A stretch of DNA of 5,123 nucleotides from Paucimonas sp. Its GTDB lineage: Bacteria > Pseudomonadota > Gammaproteobacteria > Burkholderiales > Burkholderiaceae_D. The notes under the pieces were generated by a model. That model saw nothing but the letters and a program-made list of their open reading frames with translations. It was not told where the DNA came from and did no database searches. The stretch is from positions 1 to 5,123 of the forward strand of contig JAQSWC010000170.1 in the NCBI GenBank assembly GCA_029266815.1, read 5' to 3'. Of this stretch, positions 1-5,123 are shown one piece after another. Each line of letters begins with the position of its first letter. The first letter of the stretch is position 1. The position numbers were made by a program, and so were the translations under genes.

Positions 1-1125
1 ATCGAGATCGCACTCCGGATCGGGCATGTGCAGATGCATCGTCGGCGGCGCTTTCTGCTCTTTCAGTGCGAGAACCGTGATCGCGCATTCGAGCGCACCA
101 GCCGCGCCCAGCAGATGACCGTGCATGGACTTGGTGGAACTAACGGCAAGGCGATAAGCGTGTTCCCCGAACACTTCCTTGATGGCCGCCGTCTCGGTGG
201 CATCGTTGGCTTGCGTGCCGGTGCCATGGGCGTTGATATAGCCGACTTCATCCGCATCGATGCGGGCGGCGGTCAGTGCAGCCCTGAGCGCCCTCGCCTG
301 GCCTTCCACGCCAGGCCGCGTGATGTGGGCGTTATCGGTTGCTAGGCCGTAGCCGATCAGCTCGGCATGAACCGGCGCGCCCCGCGTGATCGCATGCTCC
401 AGTTCTTCAAGCATGAGAATCACGGCGCCCTCGCCCAATACCATCCCGGTCCGATTGGCGGAGAAAGGCTTGCAGGAAGCTGAAGGATCCGCCTCATCTT
501 CTTCGGCCATCGTGTGCAGGGCTTCCCAGGCTTTCAGTGTTCCCAACGTCAAGGGCGCTTCGGCGCCGCCCGCAAACATCACGTCCACATCGCCGCGCCG
601 TATGCGTTCCGCCGCCTCGCCGATCGCCACGGCGGAAGACGAACACGCCGTCGTATAAGTGAAATTTGGCCCGGAGATTCCGTACTCCAGCGCAATCCAC
701 GAGGCCGCCGCGTTGTTCATGGCAAGCAATACGCTGAAAGGCTTCAGCCGGTCTGCCTGCTCTTCATACAGGAGCTTGTAAGCGTCATCCATCGCATTGG
801 CGCCGCCCATGCCGGTGCCGAGAAAGACGCCGGTGCGTTCCATGTTCATGCGATCGTGCGTAAGGCCGGCATCCTCCATTGCCTGCTTTGCTGCCGCCAA
901 AGCAAACTGGCTGACGCGATCCAGCATGCGCAGCCTCGGAGGCTCGAACAGATCTTCACCATTGAATTCCGCCGGAGCGGCGACGCGATAAGACAGGCGA
1001 TCAAAAGCCGGTTGTTTCAGCCTCCGTACGCCGGAGCGGCCTTCGATCAGATTATGGAAAAGCTCGGCAGCAGAATTACCGAGCGGAGAGATGACGCCGA
1101 TGCCGGTGACTGCAACCCGTCTCAC
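1..1125 (-). CDS. Beta-ketoacyl-ACP synthase, FabF (KAS II)-like, C-terminus cut by window edge
   Basis: This gene encodes a decarboxylating Claisen condensing enzyme that joins malonyl-ACP to an acyl chain in the cytoplasm. 375 codons are present; FabF proteins are usually about 410 residues, so roughly the last 35-40 are outside the window. The thiolase fold is intact up to that point: N-terminal RRVAVTGIGVISPLG, nucleophile Cys161 in TTACSSS, His300 in NAHGTGT, Lys332 in STKSMHGH and His337 in HGHLLGAAG. The set lines up with Cys163/His303/Lys335/His340 of E. coli FabF. The nucleophile is present, so it is a true synthase and not a chain-length factor. The start is GTG at 1125: the canonical N-terminus begins exactly there, and the codon overlaps the ACP stop as GTGA, so translation is probably coupled. 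Its place beside a dedicated ACP in a type III PKS operon argues for a pathway-specific enzyme over the housekeeping fabF. The substrate chain length is not visible. Confidence 0.95.
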   Translation of the reverse strand, partial: MRRVAVTGIGVISPLGNSAAELFHNLIEGRSGVRRLKQPAFDRLSYRVAAPAEFNGEDLFEPPRLRMLDRVSQFALAAAKQAMEDAGLTHDRMNMERTGVFLGTGMGGANAMDDAYKLLYEEQADRLKPFSVLLAMNNAAASWIALEYGISGPNFTYTTACSSSAVAIGEAAERIRRGDVDVMFAGGAEAPLTLGTLKAWEALHTMAEEDEADPSASCKPFSANRTGMVLGEGAVILMLEELEHAITRGAPVHAELIGYGLATDNAHITRPGVEGQARALRAALTAARIDADEVGYINAHGTGTQANDATETAAIKEVFGEHAYRLAVSSTKSMHGHLLGAAGALECAITVLALKEQKAPPTMHLHMPDPECDLD

Positions 1126-1388
1126 CTGGCGTGGGCTTTTTGCAGTTTGACGGCTGATTGCTTGGCAACCAGCTTTTCCACATACACGGCCACCTCGCCC
1201 ATCGTGTTCAGTTCCACCTGTTCCAGCGGGAGCCGGATGTCGTATTCATCCTCGACCTTGAACATCAGCTCCATCAACCCCAGGGAATCAATACCGAGAT
1301 CGTCCAGTCGCGCATCTTCCGTAGCGCGTTCGGGCGCAATCTTGTAATCGACAATCAGGATCTGCTGCAAACGTTCGCGGATATTCAT
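1122..1388 (-). CDS. Acyl carrier protein
   Basis: This is an 88-residue acyl carrier protein, the usual size for a discrete type II ACP. The phosphopantetheine attachment motif is clear: LGIDSLGLMEL with Ser35, which a 4'-phosphopantetheinyl transferase would modify. It is followed by the acidic recognition helix (FKVEDEYDI, about 43-51) and a final helix near 62-75. The C-terminal tail (about 76-88) is basic (KLQKAHAR), which is mildly unusual for an otherwise acidic ACP. The ATG at 1388 follows the FAD gene stop by 23 bases. No good Shine-Dalgarno lies at normal spacing; the nearest purine run (AAGG) is about 20 bases upstream. The stop overlaps the GTG start of the ketosynthase. It most likely carries the growing or finished acyl chain for the neighbouring ketosynthase and perhaps hands it to the type III PKS. 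It is too divergent in context to be called the housekeeping acpP. Confidence 0.95.
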   Translation of the reverse strand: MNIRERLQQILIVDYKIAPERATEDARLDDLGIDSLGLMELMFKVEDEYDIRLPLEQVELNTMGEVAVYVEKLVAKQSAVKLQKAHAR

Positions 1389-1411
1389 AAAGTAAGTGTA
1401 AAGATGAAACC

Positions 1412-2659
1412 TTATGCCGCCTTGACATCGTTCAGGCGGGTGGAGAATTCATGTTCCAGCGGCGCACATCTTGCCTTGCCGCTCCAAAGCGCAGCCTGCG
1501 TCAGCCAGTCGGGATGCTGTTTCAATAGCGGAAGAATGCCGCCGAACCATTGCGGGCGCATCGCCATGTGGGCAAACAGTGCAGCAAAGCGGATGCGCGG
1601 CGCAAAAGCCTGCTTCCATTTGTCATGGAAATGCTGTCTTAATTCCCTTTGCGACGGTCCATGCGCGCAGGCTGCACGGAACGGGCCGATTTCTTTTGCC
1701 AGCAGCCAGGCAGCCTGTATCGCCATGCTCATGCCTTCACCGATGATGGGATGCGCCTCTCCGGCTGCATTGCCGATGCGGAAGGTCGGCTGCAGGCTGT
1801 CATTCAGGCGTATCCCCGGCCGGAGCGGCCCCACGGCAAGCCACCCTCCGCACAGGTCAGCACCCGTCAACGCGTCGCGCACACCACGGCAATGTTTCAT
1901 CACATGCGCAAATGCCGCCTCCGCAGCTTTCACGTCCGGCATCTCACGGCGGCAACGTGCAAGCCTGTCGCGCCGCATGCAGAAAGCGAGCGTGGCCGTG
2001 CCATGGTCTGCCATCACCATGCCGCCGTAGCCACCGGGAAAGGACAGCACAGGCAGTACGCCCGGCTCAAGCGAGGTATGCGAGAAATTCGCCTTGAAAG
2101 CAAACAAGTCGGCCGGTCCGCGTGCACGTTCGTGGCTGTCTTCCTCGGTGAGGCTGCGCTCCCATGAACCGTGGGCATCAATGATCACCGGTGCCGACAG
2201 GTAAAACGATTCGCTCGATTCCATGTCTTCCACTTCGCACTGGAAGCCGCCGGGCTCGCCTTCCACGGCACGCACCGCCTGAGGCTGGAAAACTTCCGCA
2301 CCGCACTGCCTGGCCCGCTGCAGGAGTAGCGAATCGAAGTATTCGCGGCCGAGCGCCACACCCCACTTGAACGTTCCCTTCCCGAGCGCAGGCAAATCAG
2401 CAACGATCCTTTCATTGCGCGCCATCAGTGCGACTTTCTGCAGCGGCGGCCCTGCCAGCTTCAGCACCTGCTCGCCGATTCCCATGTCGTGCAGCAGCGG
2501 CAAGTTGCTCGCGGAAATGCATTCGCCGCACACTTTCCTCCTCGGAAAGGCATGCTTTTCCACGACCGCGATATGCCATCCTGCCTGCGCCAGCAGAATG
2601 GCGGCCGAGCTGCCGGCAGGCCCCGCACCGACGATCACGGCATCGTAATTGCGCCCCAT
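1412..2659 (-). CDS. FAD-dependent oxidoreductase/hydroxylase (geranylgeranyl reductase/UbiH-like superfamily)
   Basis: This is a 415-residue flavoprotein of the PHBH/UbiH-type fold. The N-terminal Rossmann motif GAGPAG (11-16) ends at Glu34 (VVEKH), which would bind the FAD ribose. A KVCGECIS segment (42-49) resembles the KxCGE signature of CbrA and geranylgeranyl-reductase-like proteins. GREYFDSLL (104-112) is the typical R-x-x-F-D-x-x-L region of class A monooxygenases. VIIDAHGSWE (158-167) is the DG-like motif, and IGNAAGEAHPIIGEGM (295-310) is the second FAD motif with GN in place of the usual GD. No membrane segment is seen. The ATG at 2659 has AAAGGA upstream and lies 6 bases after the methyltransferase stop. 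By analogy with SrsC, it would hydroxylate or oxidise the polyketide ring, for example to a hydroquinone or quinone. Reduction of a double bond or of an isoprenoid-like chain is the main alternative. Family confidence is high; reaction confidence is low. Confidence 0.88.
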   Translation of the reverse strand: MGRNYDAVIVGAGPAGSSAAILLAQAGWHIAVVEKHAFPRRKVCGECISASNLPLLHDMGIGEQVLKLAGPPLQKVALMARNERIVADLPALGKGTFKWGVALGREYFDSLLLQRARQCGAEVFQPQAVRAVEGEPGGFQCEVEDMESSESFYLSAPVIIDAHGSWERSLTEEDSHERARGPADLFAFKANFSHTSLEPGVLPVLSFPGGYGGMVMADHGTATLAFCMRRDRLARCRREMPDVKAAEAAFAHVMKHCRGVRDALTGADLCGGWLAVGPLRPGIRLNDSLQPTFRIGNAAGEAHPIIGEGMSMAIQAAWLLAKEIGPFRAACAHGPSQRELRQHFHDKWKQAFAPRIRFAALFAHMAMRPQWFGGILPLLKQHPDWLTQAALWSGKARCAPLEHEFSTRLNDVKAA

Positions 2660-2665
2660 ATCTGC

Positions 2666-3364
2666 CTATCCTTTCACTCGACGAGCTACAAAGAGATGAC
2701 TGAACAAGCCGGCCGGACGTTCCGTAAGCTCCCAGCCTCGCGTGTCCGGCCAGATTGCCGACAGCTCCTCGCCGTAGAAGCCGGCGCGAACACTCAGCAC
2801 AGCATCGTTGCGCGTCACACCGTTCGCACCGATGAATCCGACGAGGCGGCTGGCGTGAAGCGGCAGCCGGGCGCGGCGCGGCTCACACACCACAAAGAAA
2901 TCCGCGCGTTCGGCCACCGCCTCGAACAGCCGCGCAATGTCGTCTTCGCTGAAGTGATGGATGAAAAGATTTGCCACCACCGCGTCCCAGCGCTCATTCT
3001 GTTTGTGCCCTGCCCATTCGAGCGCATCACAGGTCAGGGGCTGCGCCTGCCAGCCAAGCTGCTGAAAAGCGGCCTGCATACCGGCGTCGATGAGGTTGCA
3101 CTGGTCCAGCAGCGTGGCTTCCACCTGCGGCCATTGCTTGCTGAAACGCCTCGCCAGCCTCAGCATCAGCGTGCCGTCGCCCGCGCCCAGTTCCAGCAGC
3201 CGGCGCGGCGCATGAAGATGCGGCCCCAGCTCGCCCGCGATGATGCTGGCAGCGCCCATCAGTTGGTTGATGCGGTTCAAGTCGTGCCGCGACCGCACGG
3301 CACGCGGATCTTCCGGCGGAAGATGGTCCAGAATTTCGTCTTCGAGTTTTCGCGGAAAGGACAT
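2666..3364 (-). CDS. Class I SAM-dependent methyltransferase
   Basis: This is a 232-residue cytoplasmic methyltransferase with a complete Rossmann core. Motif I LLELGAGDGTL (56-66) binds S-adenosylmethionine. The acidic-loop strand LLDQ (85-88) ends in Asp87, CDALEW (112-117) supplies the next acidic position, and WDAVVANLFIHHF (126-138) is the motif II/IV strand followed by the helix start. VVCEPRR (158-164) follows. The N-terminal helix DPRAVRSRHDLNRIN (19-33) probably forms the substrate lid. I chose ATG 3364 over an upstream in-frame ATG at 3436 because GGGGAG sits 8 bases before it (3373-3378) and because the longer form would run far into the PKS gene. It lies 5 bases after the PKS stop. 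By context it would methylate a hydroxyl or ring carbon of the PKS product, the role SrsB has in alkylresorcinol pathways. O- versus C-methylation cannot be told. Confidence 0.9.
   Translation of the reverse strand: MSFPRKLEDEILDHLPPEDPRAVRSRHDLNRINQLMGAASIIAGELGPHLHAPRRLLELGAGDGTLMLRLARRFSKQWPQVEATLLDQCNLIDAGMQAAFQQLGWQAQPLTCDALEWAGHKQNERWDAVVANLFIHHFSEDDIARLFEAVAERADFFVVCEPRRARLPLHASRLVGFIGANGVTRNDAVLSVRAGFYGEELSAIWPDTRGWELTERPAGLFSHLFVARRVKG
2669..2674 (-). promoter_or_regulatory. Ribosome binding site of the FAD oxidoreductase
   Basis: AAAGGA lies 9 bases before ATG 2659, within the final codons of the methyltransferase gene. It supports this start and tight coupling of the two genes. 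Confidence 0.7.
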
Positions 3365-3369
3365 GGTGT

Positions 3370-4473
3370 TTACTCCCCTGCTTTCAACAAGGCGCCGTGA
3401 CAGGCAAAACCCGCGCCAAACGAAGACATCCACCACCAGCCGTCTTCGGCGCCGTCCTGCAAGGCAGCATTCAGAACGTAATAGACGAAAGCACTGCTGA
3501 GGTTGCCGTACTCACGCAGCATGGCGGCGCTGTAGCGCAGATCCCCGCTCTGCAGTTCCAGCTTTTTTTCCACCGCGGCAAGCACATCGCGGCCACCGGC
3601 ATGCATGATCCAGGTGGCGATGTCGGCCTGGTTGACTCCCGTGCGGGACAGCACCTGATGCAGCACCGAGCGCGCCCGAGTGGCCGCCAGATCGGGCACC
3701 TCGCGGGTCAGAATGTTGCGAAGCATGCCGTTGCGCTTTTCGAAGCGCAGCGCGTCTCGGCTTTCCGGAACGATCAACGACTCCGCGTCCACCCATTCGA
3801 GACGCCGCGCATGTTCACTGGGCTTGGCGGACAACACCGCTGCCCCGGCACCATCTCCGAATAAGCAGGCGCTCACCAGCACGCCCGGATCGTCATCCAG
3901 ATACATCGCCGCGCTGCAGATTTCCACGCAGACCGACAAGACGTGGTGACAATTGCCGGAGCGCAGCAGCGAGCGGGCAAGCCGCATGTTCGGCAAGGCA
4001 GCGGCGCAGCCCTGTCCTACCAGGTCGAAAGCTTGCACAAACGAGCGCAAACCAAGCAGTTCACTCACATAGCTGGTAAGTCCTGGACAAAGGTAGCCCG
4101 TGCAAGTGCTGATCACCACGGCGTCGATATCGTTGGAAGTCAGTCCTGCGCGCTCTATCGCTTCCTGCGCCGCGCCGGCCGCCAGCACCGGCGCATGCGT
4201 CTCGAAGCGACGGTGCAGGGTATCGGCATCGATGGCGAACACATCTTTCAGGTCGTCCACCACGAAATAACGGGAATCGATGCCGTTGTCGCCCTGAAGC
4301 ACAGCAGCAATCACCGCCTGCGAACGCGGAGAAAGACGCTGTCGCCAGTCGGAGGCGAGAAAGGCTTCCCAGCAGTCTGACTTCGCATACCGGTTGGGAG
4401 GCACCGCGGTTCCGATCCCGCTGAAAAACATCGAGCGCGAGGAAGCGGTTGAAGAAGGTTTAAGTAAGCTCAA
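3370..4473 (-). CDS. Type III polyketide synthase (chalcone/stilbene synthase family)
   Basis: This homodimeric ketosynthase extends an acyl starter with malonyl-CoA without needing an ACP for extension, then cyclises the chain. At 367 residues it is of normal family size. The catalytic triad is complete: Cys156 in DLVGQGCAAALPN, His291 in WIMHAGGRD, Asn324 in REYGNLSSA. The gatekeeper Phe205 (LFGDGAG) is kept, and the C-terminal loop is SFGAGF where plant enzymes have GFGPG. By hand alignment, chalcone synthase pocket positions Thr132, Met137, Thr194 and Thr197 become Cys124, Cys129, Cys186 and Ala189, which fits a pocket for a long acyl starter. The likely product is an alkylpyrone or alkylresorcinol. 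The start is uncertain: TTG at 4473 has AGGGA 9 bases upstream, while the first ATG (4431, giving 353 residues) has no ribosome site but lies immediately before the conserved FSGIGTAVP. It is the first gene of the operon. Confidence 0.95.
   Translation of the reverse strand: MSLLKPSSTASSRSMFFSGIGTAVPPNRYAKSDCWEAFLASDWRQRLSPRSQAVIAAVLQGDNGIDSRYFVVDDLKDVFAIDADTLHRRFETHAPVLAAGAAQEAIERAGLTSNDIDAVVISTCTGYLCPGLTSYVSELLGLRSFVQAFDLVGQGCAAALPNMRLARSLLRSGNCHHVLSVCVEICSAAMYLDDDPGVLVSACLFGDGAGAAVLSAKPSEHARRLEWVDAESLIVPESRDALRFEKRNGMLRNILTREVPDLAATRARSVLHQVLSRTGVNQADIATWIMHAGGRDVLAAVEKKLELQSGDLRYSAAMLREYGNLSSAFVYYVLNAALQDGAEDGWWWMSSFGAGFACHGALLKAGE
3373..3378 (-). promoter_or_regulatory. Ribosome binding site of the methyltransferase
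   Basis: GGGGAG lies 8 bases before ATG 3364, inside the last two sense codons of the PKS gene. It fixes the methyltransferase start and rules out the longer in-frame ATG at 3436. Confidence 0.75.
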
Positions 4474-4482
4474 GTCGCGCCG

Positions 4483-4487
4483 TCCCT
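4483..4487 (-). promoter_or_regulatory. Ribosome binding site favouring the TTG start of the PKS
   Basis: AGGGA lies 9 bases before TTG 4473. The alternative ATG at 4431 is preceded by pyrimidine-rich sequence with no Shine-Dalgarno match, so this site favours the TTG. Confidence 0.5.
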
Positions 4488-4504
4488 GGCATTTTGTCTT
4501 GTGT

Positions 4505-4514
4505 AAACATGTTT
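4505..4514. promoter_or_regulatory. AAACATGTTT palindrome, possible operator
   Basis: This is a perfect 10-base palindrome, flanked by GTGT on one side and, after a four-base offset, ACAC on the other. It lies 32-41 bases upstream of the TTG start of the PKS gene, in an AT-rich island within GC-rich DNA. The position suits a repressor or activator site. No regulator gene is in the window, and a 10-base palindrome can arise by chance. Confidence 0.25.
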
Positions 4515-4635
4515 TTTGACACGCAAACGCCGACCGCGTTGCGTGGCGGGCGTGCCGGAAGCCTGCGGCTTCTCAATTAAACGGGACGGGACGCAGGCGT
4601 TTGCTCAAATGGAATACGCCCTGCGGAAAAGCTCG

Positions 4636-4678
4636 AAGAAAAATCAAAGGGAAGGCACCGCGTCCGCGTGGGCTTCCC
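4636..4678 (-). terminator. Rho-independent terminator after the lipoprotein gene
   Basis: On the minus strand a stem of GGGAAG (4678-4673) pairs with CTTCCC (4654-4649). An inner CAC/GTG helix follows across a small internal loop, closed by a GC-rich loop. The stem runs straight into TTTGATTTTTCTT. It lies about 100 bases after the lipoprotein stop and upstream of the PKS gene, so it should separate the two units. There is no T-run on the other side, so it works only for minus-strand transcripts. Confidence 0.75.
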
Positions 4679-4779
4679 CATCGAGAAAAAATTCATGCCA
4701 TGAAGAAAGTAGACAGCACGGCTGGTTCATGCCCTGCGCGCAATTCAGTCCTTGCTGTGCAGGCGTCACTGTTCAACCG

Positions 4780-5049
4780 CTACTGCGATTTCACTTCAAC
4801 AGGGCATTTCTCACCCATTTCCATCGTGCCGATGAAGCGGTCGCGCCCCTGGTTGTACTGGCAGAATTTGCGCCCGTCAGTCCACCATTGATCGGAAAAC
4901 CGCCAGGTTCCGCTGCCTGAAGGCGGAGTCATGTCCGCGCTTTGTACGCTTCCCCCGCTGGACATTGCGGTGGTTTCGGTTTGCTGCGCAGGCGTTGTGC
5001 AGCCAACGATTCCCGCCACTATCGCCATTCCCAAAACTGCATTCTTCAT
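4780..5049 (-). CDS. Small putative outer-membrane lipoprotein, unknown function
   Basis: I do not recognise the family. The 89-residue product starts with a short positive end (MKN), a hydrophobic stretch and a lipobox IVGC. Signal peptidase II would therefore cut before Cys17, which becomes lipidated. Thr18 follows the cysteine, so under the Asp+2 rule it would go to the outer membrane. After a Ser/Thr/Gln-rich linker (about 18-47) comes a compact C-terminal part with aromatic clusters (GTWRFSDQWW, 47-56) and two cysteines, Cys63 and Cys82, that could form a disulfide in the periplasm. ATG 5049 is well supported by AAGAGGAG with 6-base spacing. It has its own terminator downstream, so it is probably unrelated to the PKS operon. 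Confidence 0.82.
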   Translation of the reverse strand: MKNAVLGMAIVAGIVGCTTPAQQTETTAMSSGGSVQSADMTPPSGSGTWRFSDQWWTDGRKFCQYNQGRDRFIGTMEMGEKCPVEVKSQ

Positions 5050-5055
5050 TGCCGG

Positions 5056-5063
5056 CTCCTCTT
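5056..5063 (-). promoter_or_regulatory. Strong ribosome binding site of the lipoprotein gene
   Basis: AAGAGGAG lies 6 bases before ATG 5049. It is the best Shine-Dalgarno match in the window and suggests good expression of the lipoprotein. Confidence 0.75.
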
Positions 5064-5123
5064 ACGAAAATTTTGCAGCCAATGCGGTCAGGCACGCATC
5101 AGCGGTATAACACCATCAACACC

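Larger units (their letters stand above)
1..4473 (-). other. Type III PKS biosynthetic operon (five genes, left end open)
   Basis: Five co-directional genes in the order type III PKS, methyltransferase, FAD oxidoreductase, ACP, FabF-type ketosynthase. Gaps are 5, 6 and 23 bases and the last pair overlaps by 4, with no terminator-like hairpin between them, so a single transcript is likely. The first three enzymes match in kind the SrsA/SrsB/SrsC set (alkylresorcinol synthesis, methylation, ring hydroxylation) known from Streptomyces griseus. The ACP and ketosynthase add type II fatty-acid functions. I infer a pathway to a methylated, oxidised alkylresorcinol, alkylquinone or alkylpyrone; the product cannot be read from sequence. 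The operon probably continues beyond base 1, where further chain-building genes (ketoreductase, dehydratase, second ketosynthase) would be the natural expectation. Confidence 0.8.
4474..4779 (-). other. Gene-free gap: 3' UTR and terminator of the lipoprotein gene plus presumed operon leader
   Basis: This 306-base stretch holds no credible gene on either strand. Its right half is the lipoprotein 3' UTR and the terminator at 4636-4678. Its left half must carry the promoter of the PKS operon if that is not read through from upstream. I see an AT-rich patch around 4493-4518 with a perfect palindrome. On the minus strand CAAAAT near 4492-4497 is a possible weak -10, but its -35 partner (TGTCAA) is poor, so I do not call a promoter. 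Confidence 0.6.

Noticed and set aside
1..1125. Ketosynthase as a chain-length factor (KS-beta)
   Set aside because: The nucleophile Cys161 and both histidines are present, whereas chain-length factors replace the cysteine, usually with Gln.
514..1347. Plus-strand open frame of 277 codons
   Set aside because: It lies antisense to the ketosynthase and ACP genes, whose catalytic motifs are unmistakable. The translation is Arg/Ala/His-rich with no recognisable domain, a typical GC-rich shadow frame.
1158..2030. Plus-strand open frame of 290 codons
   Set aside because: It is antisense to the ACP and FAD oxidoreductase genes, with low-complexity composition and no ribosome site or motif.
2489..3400. 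Plus-strand open frame of 303 codons
   Set aside because: It is antisense to the FAD gene start and the whole methyltransferase gene, which have full motif sets. No independent support was seen.
3365..3436. Longer methyltransferase N-terminus from ATG 3436
   Set aside because: It would overlap the PKS coding region by 67 bases and lacks a ribosome site; ATG 3364 has GGGGAG at good spacing.
4516..4521. Perfect TTGACA -35 box on the plus strand
   Set aside because: No TATAAT-like -10 lies 16-18 bases downstream and no plus-strand gene follows, so it is probably chance within the AT-rich patch.
4516..4920. Plus-strand open frame of 134 codons across the gap and the lipoprotein gene
   Set aside because: It is basic and repetitive with no domain, overlaps the lipoprotein antisense, and reads through the terminator hairpin.
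1..5123. Mobile elements, CRISPR arrays, tRNA or rRNA genes
   Set aside because: I saw no transposase or integrase motifs, no regularly spaced repeats, and no cloverleaf or rRNA-like segments on either strand.

Overview
The window is a GC-rich, densely packed bacterial segment in which every gene I can support lies on the minus strand. Long uninterrupted frames, a consensus lipobox lipoprotein, GTG and TTG starts, and short or overlapping junctions fit a Gram-negative proteobacterium. A beta-proteobacterium is my guess from general protein style; no marker here proves it.

Read in the direction of transcription (right to left) there are two units. At the right edge (4780-5049) is a small unrecognised lipoprotein, followed about 100 bases later by a convincing intrinsic terminator (4636-4678). 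A gene-free gap (4474-4779) then holds the terminator and the presumed promoter region of the second unit.

The second unit (4473 down to 1, running off the window) is five tightly packed biosynthetic genes: a type III polyketide synthase (Cys156/His291/Asn324 triad), a class I SAM methyltransferase, an FAD-dependent oxidoreductase/hydroxylase, an acyl carrier protein (attachment Ser35), and a FabF-type beta-ketoacyl-ACP synthase (Cys161/His300/Lys332/His337) whose last few dozen residues lie beyond base 1. Gaps are 5, 6 and 23 bases, and the last pair overlaps by 4 bases, so they are almost certainly one transcript.

Together the genes read as a pathway to a lipid-like aromatic or pyrone. The ACP and ketosynthase would build or hold a fatty chain. 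The type III synthase would extend it with malonyl-CoA and cyclise it to an alkylresorcinol or alkylpyrone. The methyltransferase and FAD enzyme would decorate the ring, as SrsA/SrsB/SrsC do for alkylresorcinols and alkylquinones in Streptomyces griseus. The unusual part is a dedicated discrete ACP and ketosynthase inside a type III PKS operon, which suggests chain supply by a small type II fatty-acid-like system, probably continuing past the left edge.
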